Shown here one piece after another: positions 8,620-16,779 of a DNA stretch of 52,084 nucleotides. Position 1 is the stretch's first letter; each line of letters starts with the position of its first letter. The position numbers and the translations under genes are program-made. The notes under the pieces are model-generated. The model saw only the letters and a list, made by a program, of their open reading frames with translations. It did no database searches and had not been told where the DNA came from. Source of the stretch: Myxococcales bacterium (GTDB lineage Bacteria; Myxococcota_A; UBA9042; JABWCM01); contig JABWCM010000031.1 in the NCBI GenBank assembly GCA_013360285.1, positions 1 to 52,084 of the forward strand, in the 5' to 3' direction.

Positions 8620-9302
8620 TGGAAACACAAATGGACCAGCAAACGACCGGGCACACCTCTCCTCCAGAATCAATGATTTGGGTGAACGGCGGGATTGTGA
8701 CGCTTGGGGATTATGAACAGGATCCGGCAGGTTGGTCTCGCCGTGAAATGGTGTTGTCCCCATTTGCCATCGACCGGGTGGCATCGGTGCGGGACGTCGA
8801 TCCCCTTCCGCCGTTTCGGATTGCTTCGGCTCCGGAGCTTGAGTTTGCGCTGCGCCAAGGGGTTATTGAATTTACCGACGGCCCGGAAATCACATCATCG
8901 ATTTTGATTCCCGAAGACGCAGACGCGTTGATGGATCTTGAGGATGTTGGATTTTACACCTGCCTGCTTGATGGTCCTACCCGTATTTTGCTTGGTTCTC
9001 CATACGACCCGCTGGTCACTTACCCATCCCGCCGTGTGTGGATAACACCCGATGGCACCGCTGCTGCACGTAGACGAATGGTGCGTTTGGGTGCCCACAC
9101 CCGCAGAGGGCGCGGCGAACATTGGCCACTGTCGACCGGTTTTTCCGCGTTGGGTACCACGGCCACTCCGATTTATCTGCCGGCGTTTACGGACGTTTTG
9201 TCGCTCATTGAAGACAATGGCTGGGCGCTGGTCTCGCACGCAGACAATCCGGAAATCGTGTTTGGATGGATACCCCAGACGGTTCTTTCAGAGAGGTTGT
9301 GA
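8619..9302 (+). CDS. Degenerate SUMF1/formylglycine-enzyme-like protein of the AAA+/muramidase cassette
   Basis: The ATG at 8619 overlaps the upstream TGA by one base (TGATG), so it is translationally coupled to the muramidase fusion; 227 residues. The first half echoes SUMF1-fold landmarks: MIWVNGGIVTLG, then SPFAIDR, then an SAPELEFALRQG segment where the family has LPTEAEWEYAARG. The second half has no match I recognise, and the C-terminal RGG...CR active-site region of the family is not seen. There is no signal peptide. Possible roles are an immunity or adaptor protein for the upstream enzyme, but this rests on position only. The stop codon lies inside the palindromic repeat that begins at 9293. 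Confidence 0.72.
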   Translation: METQMDQQTTGHTSPPESMIWVNGGIVTLGDYEQDPAGWSRREMVLSPFAIDRVASVRDVDPLPPFRIASAPELEFALRQGVIEFTDGPEITSSILIPEDADALMDLEDVGFYTCLLDGPTRILLGSPYDPLVTYPSRRVWITPDGTAAARRRMVRLGAHTRRGRGEHWPLSTGFSALGTTATPIYLPAFTDVLSLIEDNGWALVSHADNPEIVFGWIPQTVLSERL

Positions 9303-9454
9303 AAAAATAGCTACATGCCCCAATTCCGGCCGCTTTTGGCCCCATTGGTCGCGAAAAAGGTTTCGCAATATACCCGATATTACTCAGCTTTTTCAAAACC
9401 AATGTGGCGCAAAGTCGGCTGACTTGGGTCATGTCCAACTATTTTCACAACCTC
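9293..9454. repeat. Imperfect palindromic intergenic element, copy A
   Basis: About 162 bp. The left end GAGGTTGTGAAAA and the right end TTTTCACAACCTC are inverted, and the two arms stay alignable to the centre near 9373 with small gaps. The core on the minus strand is GAGTAATATCGGGTATATTG. The left end overlaps the last codons and the TGA of the gene ending at 9302. The same core and arms recur at 27251, 47454 and 51992. A transcript would fold into one long hairpin. Confidence 0.85.
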
Positions 9455-9591
9455 GGAGCGCACTTACTGACTGGTTGATTATTTCCTGTTATTTCCTAAA
9501 CGACCTATCATTGATAAGGTTCCTGGACGAGCGAAATCACGCGAAGCCGAAGTTTGTACTGATTTAATAACTTAAGGTTGGGCAAGCAGTA

Positions 9592-10953
9592 ATGAGCCAA
9601 CAAAAAAAACTCGCCATTTTAGTAGGGGGCGGCCCCGCACCGGGAATCAACAGCGTTATCGGTGCCGCAACCATTCGCAGCGCCTTGGAAGGAGTGGAAG
9701 TCATCGGTATTCGGGACGGTTTTCAGTGGATTCAGAACGCCAATATCGATTACGTGACCCCGTTGACCATGGAGGCGATTTCCCGCATTCATTTCCGGGG
9801 CGGTAGTTTTATCGGAATTTCTCGCGCAAATCCGACCGTCGATCCACAATTTTTGGAAAACGCGGTTATTTCGTTATTGCGCCTCAACGTTGACAAGTTG
9901 ATTACCATCGGCGGCGACGACACGGCTTATTCAGCGATGCGGCTCGCCCAAAAATCCGCGGGCCGGATTGCGGTGGTACACGTCCCCAAAACCATCGATA
10001 ACGATCTGCCGCTGCCGCCGCACGTCGACACGTTTGGTTTTCAAACGGCACGTCATATTGGAGTTGAAATCGTCAAAAATCTGATGGTTGATGCCCATAC
10101 AACCTCTCGATGGTATTTTGTTGTGACCATGGGTCGTAAAGCGGGACATCTTGCTTTGGGAATCGGTAAAGCGTCCGGTGCAACGTTGACGTTGATTCCC
10201 GAGGAGTTTCCCCATCCGATCAGGCTCAAGACCATTGTAGATACACTGGTGGGTGCCATTCTAAAACGTCTGGCTTATGGCCGAAAACATGGCGTAGCCA
10301 TCGTGGCAGAAGGTGTGGTGTTGGGAATCGACCCAAGTGACCTCACAGGCATTGAGCATGTTGAACGGGATTCCCACGGGCACATCCGAATCGCCGAGGT
10401 TGATTTCGGTGAAATCCTGAAACGGGAGGTTCAGAAACGGCTCGCTCAACTGGGAGCAAAGTCGACCATGATTGCCAAAAACATCGGTTATGAACTTCGA
10501 TGCGCCGATCCGATTCCGTCGGACATGGAATACTGTCGCGACCTCGGATACTGTGCTGCGAAATATCTCCTTTCCGGTGGGCACGACGCGCTGATCACGA
10601 TGCAGGGCGGCGAATTTGTTCCTGTCCCGTTTACCGATTTGCTCGATCCCGAAACAGGGCGGTCTCGTGTCCGGATGGTAAATATCCAATCGACACGGTA
10701 CGCCATTGCCCGACGGTATATGATTCGCCTACGTCGGGACGATTTCGAAGATCCACATGAACTGGCGAAGTTTGCCGCGGTTGCCAAAATGAACCTCGAC
10801 AAGTTTCGTCAGGAATTTGAACCCTTGGTGCAGTCTGAACCGCCGCCGTTGCGGTTTGGCCCCCTTTTCGGTACCGGTGGCAATGGGCACGGTAAGTTAC
10901 CGGATGACCAAATTCAGCATCCGGCAACGGCTGTGATTCCCGCCGAACCTTAA
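9592..10953 (+). CDS. 6-phosphofructokinase, pyrophosphate-dependent type
   Basis: The protein is 453 residues. It opens with the nucleotide-binding GGGPAPGINS loop of PfkA enzymes. The motif GGDDT replaces the GGDGS of ATP-dependent enzymes, and PKTIDND carries Lys where E. coli PfkA has Gly. Both changes are the known signature of PPi-using phosphofructokinases, so it should reversibly phosphorylate fructose 6-phosphate with PPi in glycolysis. Substrate-side motifs are also present (MGRKAGHLALG, PEEFP, YELRC near 10490). It is longer than the usual 320-residue ATP enzyme. The start follows a 137-base gap after repeat copy A; only a weak purine stretch precedes it. The hybrid kinase gene starts 54 bases downstream. 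Confidence 0.93.
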   Translation: MSQQKKLAILVGGGPAPGINSVIGAATIRSALEGVEVIGIRDGFQWIQNANIDYVTPLTMEAISRIHFRGGSFIGISRANPTVDPQFLENAVISLLRLNVDKLITIGGDDTAYSAMRLAQKSAGRIAVVHVPKTIDNDLPLPPHVDTFGFQTARHIGVEIVKNLMVDAHTTSRWYFVVTMGRKAGHLALGIGKASGATLTLIPEEFPHPIRLKTIVDTLVGAILKRLAYGRKHGVAIVAEGVVLGIDPSDLTGIEHVERDSHGHIRIAEVDFGEILKREVQKRLAQLGAKSTMIAKNIGYELRCADPIPSDMEYCRDLGYCAAKYLLSGGHDALITMQGGEFVPVPFTDLLDPETGRSRVRMVNIQSTRYAIARRYMIRLRRDDFEDPHELAKFAAVAKMNLDKFRQEFEPLVQSEPPPLRFGPLFGTGGNGHGKLPDDQIQHPATAVIPAEP

Positions 10954-11007
10954 TCCGCATGGGTGTGGGTTACCCGGATTTCTCCCGAGCTTGCGGGCGG
11001 GGGTGTC

Positions 11008-13329
11008 ATGAATCACATCCTGGTCATTGGAACAGAACTAAAGCCGGCCATTGAATGGCTTTCTTTGCCTGCGGGAGACGATGCCATATCGGTCACTCCG
11101 TGGAGCACGTTGGAAGAAGGATTACGCCACCTTTCCAACGAATCACCATCCTTGTTTATCGTCCACGCCTCTCATCTTCTCACCTGCCCGGATTTGTCGT
11201 GGGCCGATTTGCTCAATCAACAGGCGGCGGTGTGCCTCGTGGCGCTCACCGTTACCGATGAACAACAATGGGCGGTTTTAGAAAAACTACGACTGGCATT
11301 GGCGGTACCTTGGCCATCTCACGCTGAGATGTTTATGGGATATGTACGCCGTGGTTTGTTGGTGCGGGATTACCGAAATCACGCGACACCCTATGGTACA
11401 TCCACGTTGGGACTTTACGACGCTCTTCTCAACGCCTCCGCGGATGCTGTGTTCGTGTTTTCAGAGCAAGGCGACATCGTGCAGACCAACGCTTGGGCGG
11501 AGTGGATGTTTGGTCTTCCTGGCGATACCGCCAAAACCTACCAGATCACCGATTTGCTCGCCCTTCCGTCTCCATTTGAAATCGGCCGGTTTCAGGCTGT
11601 GTCGGTACAGCGCCTCTTACGACAAGCACCCACCTTGGAAGGTACCAAACACGGGGTGGTGGGTCGGAAAACCGACGGCACCATTTTTCCTGCCCGCGCT
11701 ACCTTTGCTTTGGTACGGGACACCACTCCGCGTTTGTACGTAGGTGTTGTCGGTGACATTTCCGACCAGCGAAATGTCGAAAAACGCCTTTTGGAAAGCG
11801 AAGAACGGTACCGGTTCGTGGTGGATGCTATTCCCGACGGTGTGGTGGTTCATTGCCGGGGTAAAGTGGTTTATATCAATAATGCTGCCGTTTCCCTGTT
11901 GGGTGCACAACGAGCCGAACAATTGATCGGTGAGCCGGTCATTCGGTTTATCCATCCCGATCATCGGCCCATTGTCGCCGAACGGATGCGTCGTGTTATT
12001 GAGCTTCGGGAGACACAGCCGCCGCTGGAAGAAGACCTTGTGCGCCTTGATGGCACCATCTTACGCCTTGAAGTGACGTCCAGCCCAGTTACCTACAATG
12101 GCATTCCCAGCGCGTTGGTGATTACCCGGGACCGCAGTGTGTATCATTCGCAGCAGGCGATGAAACTCCAGGCACAGAAAATGGATGTCATGGGCACCTT
12201 GGCCAGCGGGATAGCGCATGATTTTAACAATATTCTGGGTCCAATCCTCGGATATGCCGAATTGCTTAAGTTAAATGCTGATCCAGGCGGCCAGGATATT
12301 GCATCCATTGAGGCGATTCTAAAATCAGCGCGGCGAGCGCGGGCGCTGGTCAAAACCATACTGATGTTTGGCCGCAGAACGGATGGGAACCGGACGTTGG
12401 TACACATCGCCGATGTGGTGGCGGAAACACTGACGTTGCTGCGCCCTGGACTCAAAGTGCCCGTGACAGTGCAGGTGATGGTTCCGACAGACCTTCCTCC
12501 CGTGCTTGCAGACTCGACCCAGCTTCATCAGGTGCTGATGAACCTGTGCACCAATGCGGCGGTCGCGATGGAGGACAAAGGTGGCACTCTCACGTTACGC
12601 GCCTATGTGACCACTGTAGATAACCAGCGGATCCTAAAAACTCAAATGCAACTACAACCCGGAACATATGTATGTGTCAGTGTTGCAGACACTGGATACG
12701 GCATTGAAGAGTCCATTTTACCCAAGATATTCGACCCGTTTTTCACCACCAAAGAAAAGGGCAAAGGTACCGGAATGGGACTTGCCGCGGTCATGGGCAT
12801 CGTGTTGAGCCACAACGGTGCCATTGACGTCATGACCGACGTCGGCAAAGGGACGACATTTTCGATCTATATTCCGGTGGGCTCAGAACCGTTGGTCGAG
12901 CCCGCGCCGATTCCGGCCCCGGTTCTGATGCCGGCGAATCAGGAGATTTTGCTCGTTGACGACGATCCACAGGTGCTCCCGCTGATGGCGTCGTTTGCCC
13001 GGGCCTGCGGTTTTGGCGCCGTCATAGCTCAAAGTGGGGTTGAAGCAATTGAAAAGGTGACGAGTTGTCCCGGTCGATTTACGATCATGGTGACCGATCA
13101 AAATATGCCCGACATGCTCGGCACAAACTTAATCCGGAGGCTCCGTAAATTTGAACCGCGACTGAAATTTGTGATTTGTTCGGGAATCAATGATACAGCG
13201 CTTGCGGCCGATGCACACGATTGCGGCGTGACCGCTCGGATTTCAAAACCATTTACGCTGGCCGAATTTCGGGAAGTAATGGAACGGGTCAGCATGGAAA
13301 ACACGCCGGCAAATCAGCCGGCATCATGA
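11008..13329 (+). CDS. Hybrid sensor histidine kinase (pseudo-receiver, two PAS, HisKA/HATPase, receiver)
   Basis: The ATG at 11008 has GGGGGTG just upstream and gives 773 residues. Residues about 1-120 look like a receiver-fold domain (HILVIG, LFIVHASH) without the usual acidic pocket. Two PAS domains follow (ADAVFVFSEQGDIVQTNAWAE and DGVVVHCRGKVVYINNAAV). The kinase core has the H box GIAHDFNNILGPILGY (His near residue 405), N box QVLMNLCTNAA, G1 ADTGYGIEE and G2 GTGMGLAAV. The C-terminal receiver has LLVDDDP, phospho-acceptor TDQNMPD (near 697) and ISKPF. There is no transmembrane segment, so it is a cytosolic sensor. No output regulator gene is adjacent. It converges on the SUMF1 lipoprotein gene, 48 bases away. 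Confidence 0.94.
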   Translation: MNHILVIGTELKPAIEWLSLPAGDDAISVTPWSTLEEGLRHLSNESPSLFIVHASHLLTCPDLSWADLLNQQAAVCLVALTVTDEQQWAVLEKLRLALAVPWPSHAEMFMGYVRRGLLVRDYRNHATPYGTSTLGLYDALLNASADAVFVFSEQGDIVQTNAWAEWMFGLPGDTAKTYQITDLLALPSPFEIGRFQAVSVQRLLRQAPTLEGTKHGVVGRKTDGTIFPARATFALVRDTTPRLYVGVVGDISDQRNVEKRLLESEERYRFVVDAIPDGVVVHCRGKVVYINNAAVSLLGAQRAEQLIGEPVIRFIHPDHRPIVAERMRRVIELRETQPPLEEDLVRLDGTILRLEVTSSPVTYNGIPSALVITRDRSVYHSQQAMKLQAQKMDVMGTLASGIAHDFNNILGPILGYAELLKLNADPGGQDIASIEAILKSARRARALVKTILMFGRRTDGNRTLVHIADVVAETLTLLRPGLKVPVTVQVMVPTDLPPVLADSTQLHQVLMNLCTNAAVAMEDKGGTLTLRAYVTTVDNQRILKTQMQLQPGTYVCVSVADTGYGIEESILPKIFDPFFTTKEKGKGTGMGLAAVMGIVLSHNGAIDVMTDVGKGTTFSIYIPVGSEPLVEPAPIPAPVLMPANQEILLVDDDPQVLPLMASFARACGFGAVIAQSGVEAIEKVTSCPGRFTIMVTDQNMPDMLGTNLIRRLRKFEPRLKFVICSGINDTALAADAHDCGVTARISKPFTLAEFREVMERVSMENTPANQPAS

Positions 13330-13377
13330 CCGCTACCTCACCTGGTCCCGACCCGGCTATGACTCAATCGAATCCCG

Positions 13378-14484
13378 CTATTGGCAGTCGGGATGGGTTC
13401 CGACCGTGGCTGCACAGCGAATTCCCAATGCCGGGTGTGTTTTGGTGCCTTCATCCGGCCGATGGTCGCGATTGGTAGTGCGAGCCTGGCAGATGTCATT
13501 TTCTCCCATGTAATAAAACCCGCCTTTGATCACCCGTTCATTGCCAAATTCCGGACTCAACGTGACATCGGGTGTTTCGATGAGTTCGTTGGAGTCGAAT
13601 CTCAACGCACAAATGGCTGTATCCGCAGGTTGTTCGGGGCAAATTCGAAAACAGGATTCACCGGCGCAGTCACATTGGTCGGGAGGAAGTTGTTCGGCCG
13701 TGCCGTAATTGCAATCCGCCAACGAGTTTTCTACACACGTCACCTTGTCTTGATAACGTGTAGATGTCCATTCTTTAACGTTGCCGCCCATGTCGTAGAC
13801 CTGTCCACCGTTTGGCAACGTGATGACATCACCTACCGAAGACTTTACCGCGGTTGTGGTAGATGTGCCGTCCCGTCGACAGGCCGGAATGGTCAAATCC
13901 ATACCAATACACTTGTCGACGTCAGCCTCCCCGGCTGGCAAAAAGGAATACAATCGTTTGTCGGACAAATCCGCGTTTTGAGGTGAACCGCTCGCGACCA
14001 ATTCCCATTCAAATTCAGTCGGAAGGCGTTTGCCAACAGATTCGCAATAGGCTTTTGCATGTTGAAAACTATGGGCAAGCGCCGGATAATTTTCGTATTT
14101 TTCGTCGATTGCGTAACTGGCGATATTGGTCGTCGGCAGATCATCGGCCGGTCGTCGTGGGCATTTGCCGGTTTCTTCACAATACAAATATTGTAAGTTA
14201 GTGACCTCGTGTTCATCGATACAAAATGGCTGCACCGCTACTTTGACCGGCGGCACGATTGGGTCGATCGCAACACAGGCGCTAAATGGCCCCACTACAC
14301 TGCATTGAACGTCACAGTTAAATGCCGTTTCGCCAAATTTGGTACACGGTGTTAAATCACCGAACCAATACTCAAGTCCCTCGGAAATCTTCACCATGGA
14401 AGTTGGGGTTGGCGGTTTACGGCCTTCGGCGCAACCGACAATCAGCACCACAAAAACCAAAGCCGTTCCAAAATAGGTTTTCAT
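13378..14484 (-). CDS. SUMF1/formylglycine-generating-enzyme-fold lipoprotein
   Basis: The ATG at 14484 follows GGAGGGAAG and gives 368 residues. The lipoprotein signal ends VLIVGC. SUMF1-fold landmarks follow: VQPFCIDEHEVTNLQY, GKRLPTEFEWELVASG, YDMGGNVKEWTSTRY, VIKGGFYYMGENDICQART and GIRCA. A long Cys-rich insert (near 13620-13740) is not part of the usual fold. Members with this architecture are mostly surface proteins, and true sulfatase activation is not implied. It is the last gene of a minus-strand run; its ATG overlaps the stop of the PEGA gene upstream by one base (TAATG). Confidence 0.9.
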   Translation of the reverse strand: MKTYFGTALVFVVLIVGCAEGRKPPTPTSMVKISEGLEYWFGDLTPCTKFGETAFNCDVQCSVVGPFSACVAIDPIVPPVKVAVQPFCIDEHEVTNLQYLYCEETGKCPRRPADDLPTTNIASYAIDEKYENYPALAHSFQHAKAYCESVGKRLPTEFEWELVASGSPQNADLSDKRLYSFLPAGEADVDKCIGMDLTIPACRRDGTSTTTAVKSSVGDVITLPNGGQVYDMGGNVKEWTSTRYQDKVTCVENSLADCNYGTAEQLPPDQCDCAGESCFRICPEQPADTAICALRFDSNELIETPDVTLSPEFGNERVIKGGFYYMGENDICQARTTNRDHRPDEGTKTHPALGIRCAATVGTHPDCQ

Positions 14485-15617
14485 TAGAACTTCCCTCCGA
14501 TGCCCGCCATAATCGTTCCGTCCGGCATCACGCCAACGGATGGGAGCGTCACCAAATCCCCGGAATCCACCGCCGGGGCTGCGTACTCCCAAATGATGAG
14601 CGCCGTTCCAACGGCCAGGAGCCCACCGCCGATGCCATACCCAAGATTTTGATACAACACATAGTCGTCGAATGTAGGTGTATTTTGAAATTCCTGATCG
14701 GCAAGCTGCCAAAACGTAATACCGGCACCGATTCCCAACACTCCGACAACCGCAAGCGGCCACCCTAAATAACTTCGCCATGTTGCCGGTGTACTTTCAA
14801 GATAAATGTTGGCATTGACGGTGACGGTTTGACCGGATTGAACCGTGACTTCGGTTTCATCGCGGGTATATCCGTCTTTTTCGACAATCACTTGATGTTG
14901 GCCGGCTTCCACTTCCAACGGTTCTTTTCGCGGCGAGAGACCATATACCTTTCCATCGATGTAAATGCGCGCACCACGGATGTTGGCATTGACTAAGATA
15001 GCTCCGATATTTCGAAACTTAGTCAAAGGAAACGACAAGTTGAGGTCGCCGATTCGTTGAACGTCGAATTTGGTCGACAATGGTTCATATCCCGGTGTTT
15101 CAATCCGGATATTGTAGGTTCCCTGGGCCAACTTTGTGGAGTGGGGCGTCTGTCCGATGACCCGATCGGTTCCGGTCGCGGGATCGGTCAGATAAATCAA
15201 TGCGCCCTGGGGTTCGGACTGGATGGTTACGCGGGGAAGCTCGCGAAACAACACATCTTCCAGGCGTTGAATCTCCAGTTGTACCCGGCTTTCATCGGGG
15301 CATTTGCCGTTGTTTTCCGCCCGACACAATTCGAGAAACTTCAAAAATGAATTTCGAGCGTCGGCGGCATTTTTACCCGTATTCAAATAGGCATAAGCCA
15401 GGTTGAACACGTGGTTGGAAATAGGAGAAAGTTCAAACGCTTCCCGGAATTTTTCAATTGCCGCGTCATAATTTCCGGCTCCGAATAACGTTTTTCCTTC
15501 TTCATTAAGCTGTTTGGCACGATCTGTGGCGCTGGTTTGCGCCCAAGATACGGAAGTCACACAAAAGGTGACGAACACAAACATTGTGCACAAGGACTGA
15601 AAGATGGTGCGACGCAC
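14484..15617 (-). CDS. Secreted/membrane TPR and PEGA domain protein
   Basis: The protein is 377 residues from a GTG at 15617 with GAGG upstream. A signal peptide ending VSWAQ is followed by TPR units (AKQLNEEGKTLFGAGNYDAA and the next), then two PEGA-like beta domains (VTIQSEPQGALIYLTD and ARIYIDGKVYGLSP, each closing with a P-G-Y or D-G-Y turn). Two hydrophobic helices near the C-terminus (GWPLAVVGVLGIGAGI and GGGLLAVGTALIIW) would anchor it. PEGA proteins are common surface or periplasmic scaffolds in myxobacteria-like genomes, and this is inferred to be structural. It is coupled to the SUMF1 lipoprotein downstream. Confidence 0.9.
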   Translation of the reverse strand: MRRTIFQSLCTMFVFVTFCVTSVSWAQTSATDRAKQLNEEGKTLFGAGNYDAAIEKFREAFELSPISNHVFNLAYAYLNTGKNAADARNSFLKFLELCRAENNGKCPDESRVQLEIQRLEDVLFRELPRVTIQSEPQGALIYLTDPATGTDRVIGQTPHSTKLAQGTYNIRIETPGYEPLSTKFDVQRIGDLNLSFPLTKFRNIGAILVNANIRGARIYIDGKVYGLSPRKEPLEVEAGQHQVIVEKDGYTRDETEVTVQSGQTVTVNANIYLESTPATWRSYLGWPLAVVGVLGIGAGITFWQLADQEFQNTPTFDDYVLYQNLGYGIGGGLLAVGTALIIWEYAAPAVDSGDLVTLPSVGVMPDGTIMAGIGGKF

Positions 15618-15726
15618 AGGGGTGTCCTCATTGGGTTGGGTTTACAACATGGTGGTGTCGGGGCGGAACTGTCGAGGTAGGTCGCCTCTTGACCACTCGC
15701 TTTCGTAACGGAAGCCCCCACGGCTG

Positions 15727-16581
15727 TCAACGGATCTCTGGTTGCCCTGTTGGCGGAGTTGGCTGACTTTGGCGAAGGACCCGCAAGGCCGCGGCAGCGT
15801 TTTCGCGGACTTCGGGTTGATCATCTTGAAGCAATGTTTCCAATTCCGAAATCGAGCCGAAATCTCCCAACTCCGCCAAAACAAATGCCGCTGCGGCGCG
15901 CACACGCCATTCTTTGTCTTTGATCAGCGGTCGAATTTCCGGGGCCAATTCTTTGGCTTTCAAACCGGCGAGGGCCTGTGCGGCAAACGCGCGGCATTGG
16001 GCATTTTTGTCTTTTAAGAGCAATCGGATTTGGGGAATCGTGTCGGTGGCTCCCAGTTGGGCAAGCCCCAATGCCGAAAACGAGCGGACATCAAAATCTT
16101 CGTCCACAAGTCCTTTTGTCAACGCAGAAATTGCTTTTGTGTCGCCGAATTTGGGTAGAGCTACACATACGGCGAACCGCACGTTCATGTCTTTATCCGC
16201 CATGGCGGCAATCAGGGGCTCCAATGTTTGGGGACTGGCGATTTCTCCCAAGGCAAAGGCTGCCGCTCCCCGGACCTTGACTTCCGGATCGGTCAACGCG
16301 GTCAGCAAAGCCGCCGTCGCATCTTTGTCTTTGGTCAATGATAGAACCCCTGCGCTCCAGAATCGGATGTCGGGATTTCGGTCGGAAAGACCTCCGACCA
16401 ACGCCGATGTGGCTTTGGTTCCCGCTGTTCTTAACTTAGCAACATCGGCGCACTCCTCAAGCGACAGACACAGCGCAAGCCCGGAAACATGAACGGTATA
16501 ATCGATGGGTTCGTCGGCATTTACCGACGTCGATCCAAACACCAACGCTGCCGCAAGCCAGAAACCGCAATGTTTTTGCAT
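15727..16581 (-). CDS. Exported HEAT-repeat protein
   Basis: The protein is 284 residues with a cleavable signal (LAAALVFGSTSVNADE). The rest is almost entirely HEAT/PBS-lyase type repeats of about 31 residues, for example VRGAAAFALGEIASPQTLEP, VRFAVCVALPKFGD, VRSFSALGLAQLGA and VRAAAAFVLAELGD. A short pre-repeat segment holds two Cys (LCLSLEEC). Such solenoids bind partner proteins; no enzyme motif is present. Its upstream leader contains the 21-bp AT-rich tandem array at 16601-16746, so its expression may be controlled separately from the barrel gene before it. Confidence 0.9.
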   Translation of the reverse strand: MQKHCGFWLAAALVFGSTSVNADEPIDYTVHVSGLALCLSLEECADVAKLRTAGTKATSALVGGLSDRNPDIRFWSAGVLSLTKDKDATAALLTALTDPEVKVRGAAAFALGEIASPQTLEPLIAAMADKDMNVRFAVCVALPKFGDTKAISALTKGLVDEDFDVRSFSALGLAQLGATDTIPQIRLLLKDKNAQCRAFAAQALAGLKAKELAPEIRPLIKDKEWRVRAAAAFVLAELGDFGSISELETLLQDDQPEVRENAAAALRVLRQSQPTPPTGQPEIR

Positions 16582-16600
16582 AGAAAGAATCTCTTTTTGA

Positions 16601-16746
16601 GATCGAAAATAAATTATTTTGACATTGAAATAATTTATTTTGCCATCGAAATAAATTATTTTGCCATCGAAATAAATTATTTTGGCATCGAAATAAATTA
16701 TCTCACGGTCGAAATAAATTATTTTGGCATCGGAAAAATTATTTGG
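16601..16746. repeat. Seven-unit 21-bp AT-rich tandem repeat upstream of the HEAT gene
   Basis: Seven consecutive units of 20-22 bases follow the pattern CATCGAAATAAATTATTTTG. Units three, four and six are nearly identical; units one, two, five and seven vary. The inner AAATAAATTATTT is itself nearly self-complementary. The 21-base period is two helical turns, so copies face the same side of DNA. The array lies between the barrel gene stop (16780) and the HEAT gene start (16581), both on the minus strand. It is a candidate binding array for a nucleoid or regulatory protein, or a bent/AT-rich promoter element. Confidence 0.9.
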
Positions 16747-16779
16747 GATGGCTCATTCGATCCGCCAAAACGAATCTCC

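Noticed and set aside
9293-9454. Palindromic elements as integron attC sites
   Set aside because: They sit after stop codons, but the ends lack the GTTRRRY/RYYYAAC core sites, the genes are not cassette-like arrays, and no integrase is present.
9052-9567. + strand frame running through repeat copy A
   Set aside because: It overlaps the SUMF1-like gene in another frame, then crosses the palindrome; no start signal or protein features.
13330-13377. Terminator between the convergent kinase and SUMF1 genes
   Set aside because: AGCCGG and CCGGCT are inverted around the gap, but the loop is long and no T-run follows on either strand.
16601-16746. 21-bp array as a CRISPR
   Set aside because: Units are directly adjacent without unique spacers and no cas gene is near.
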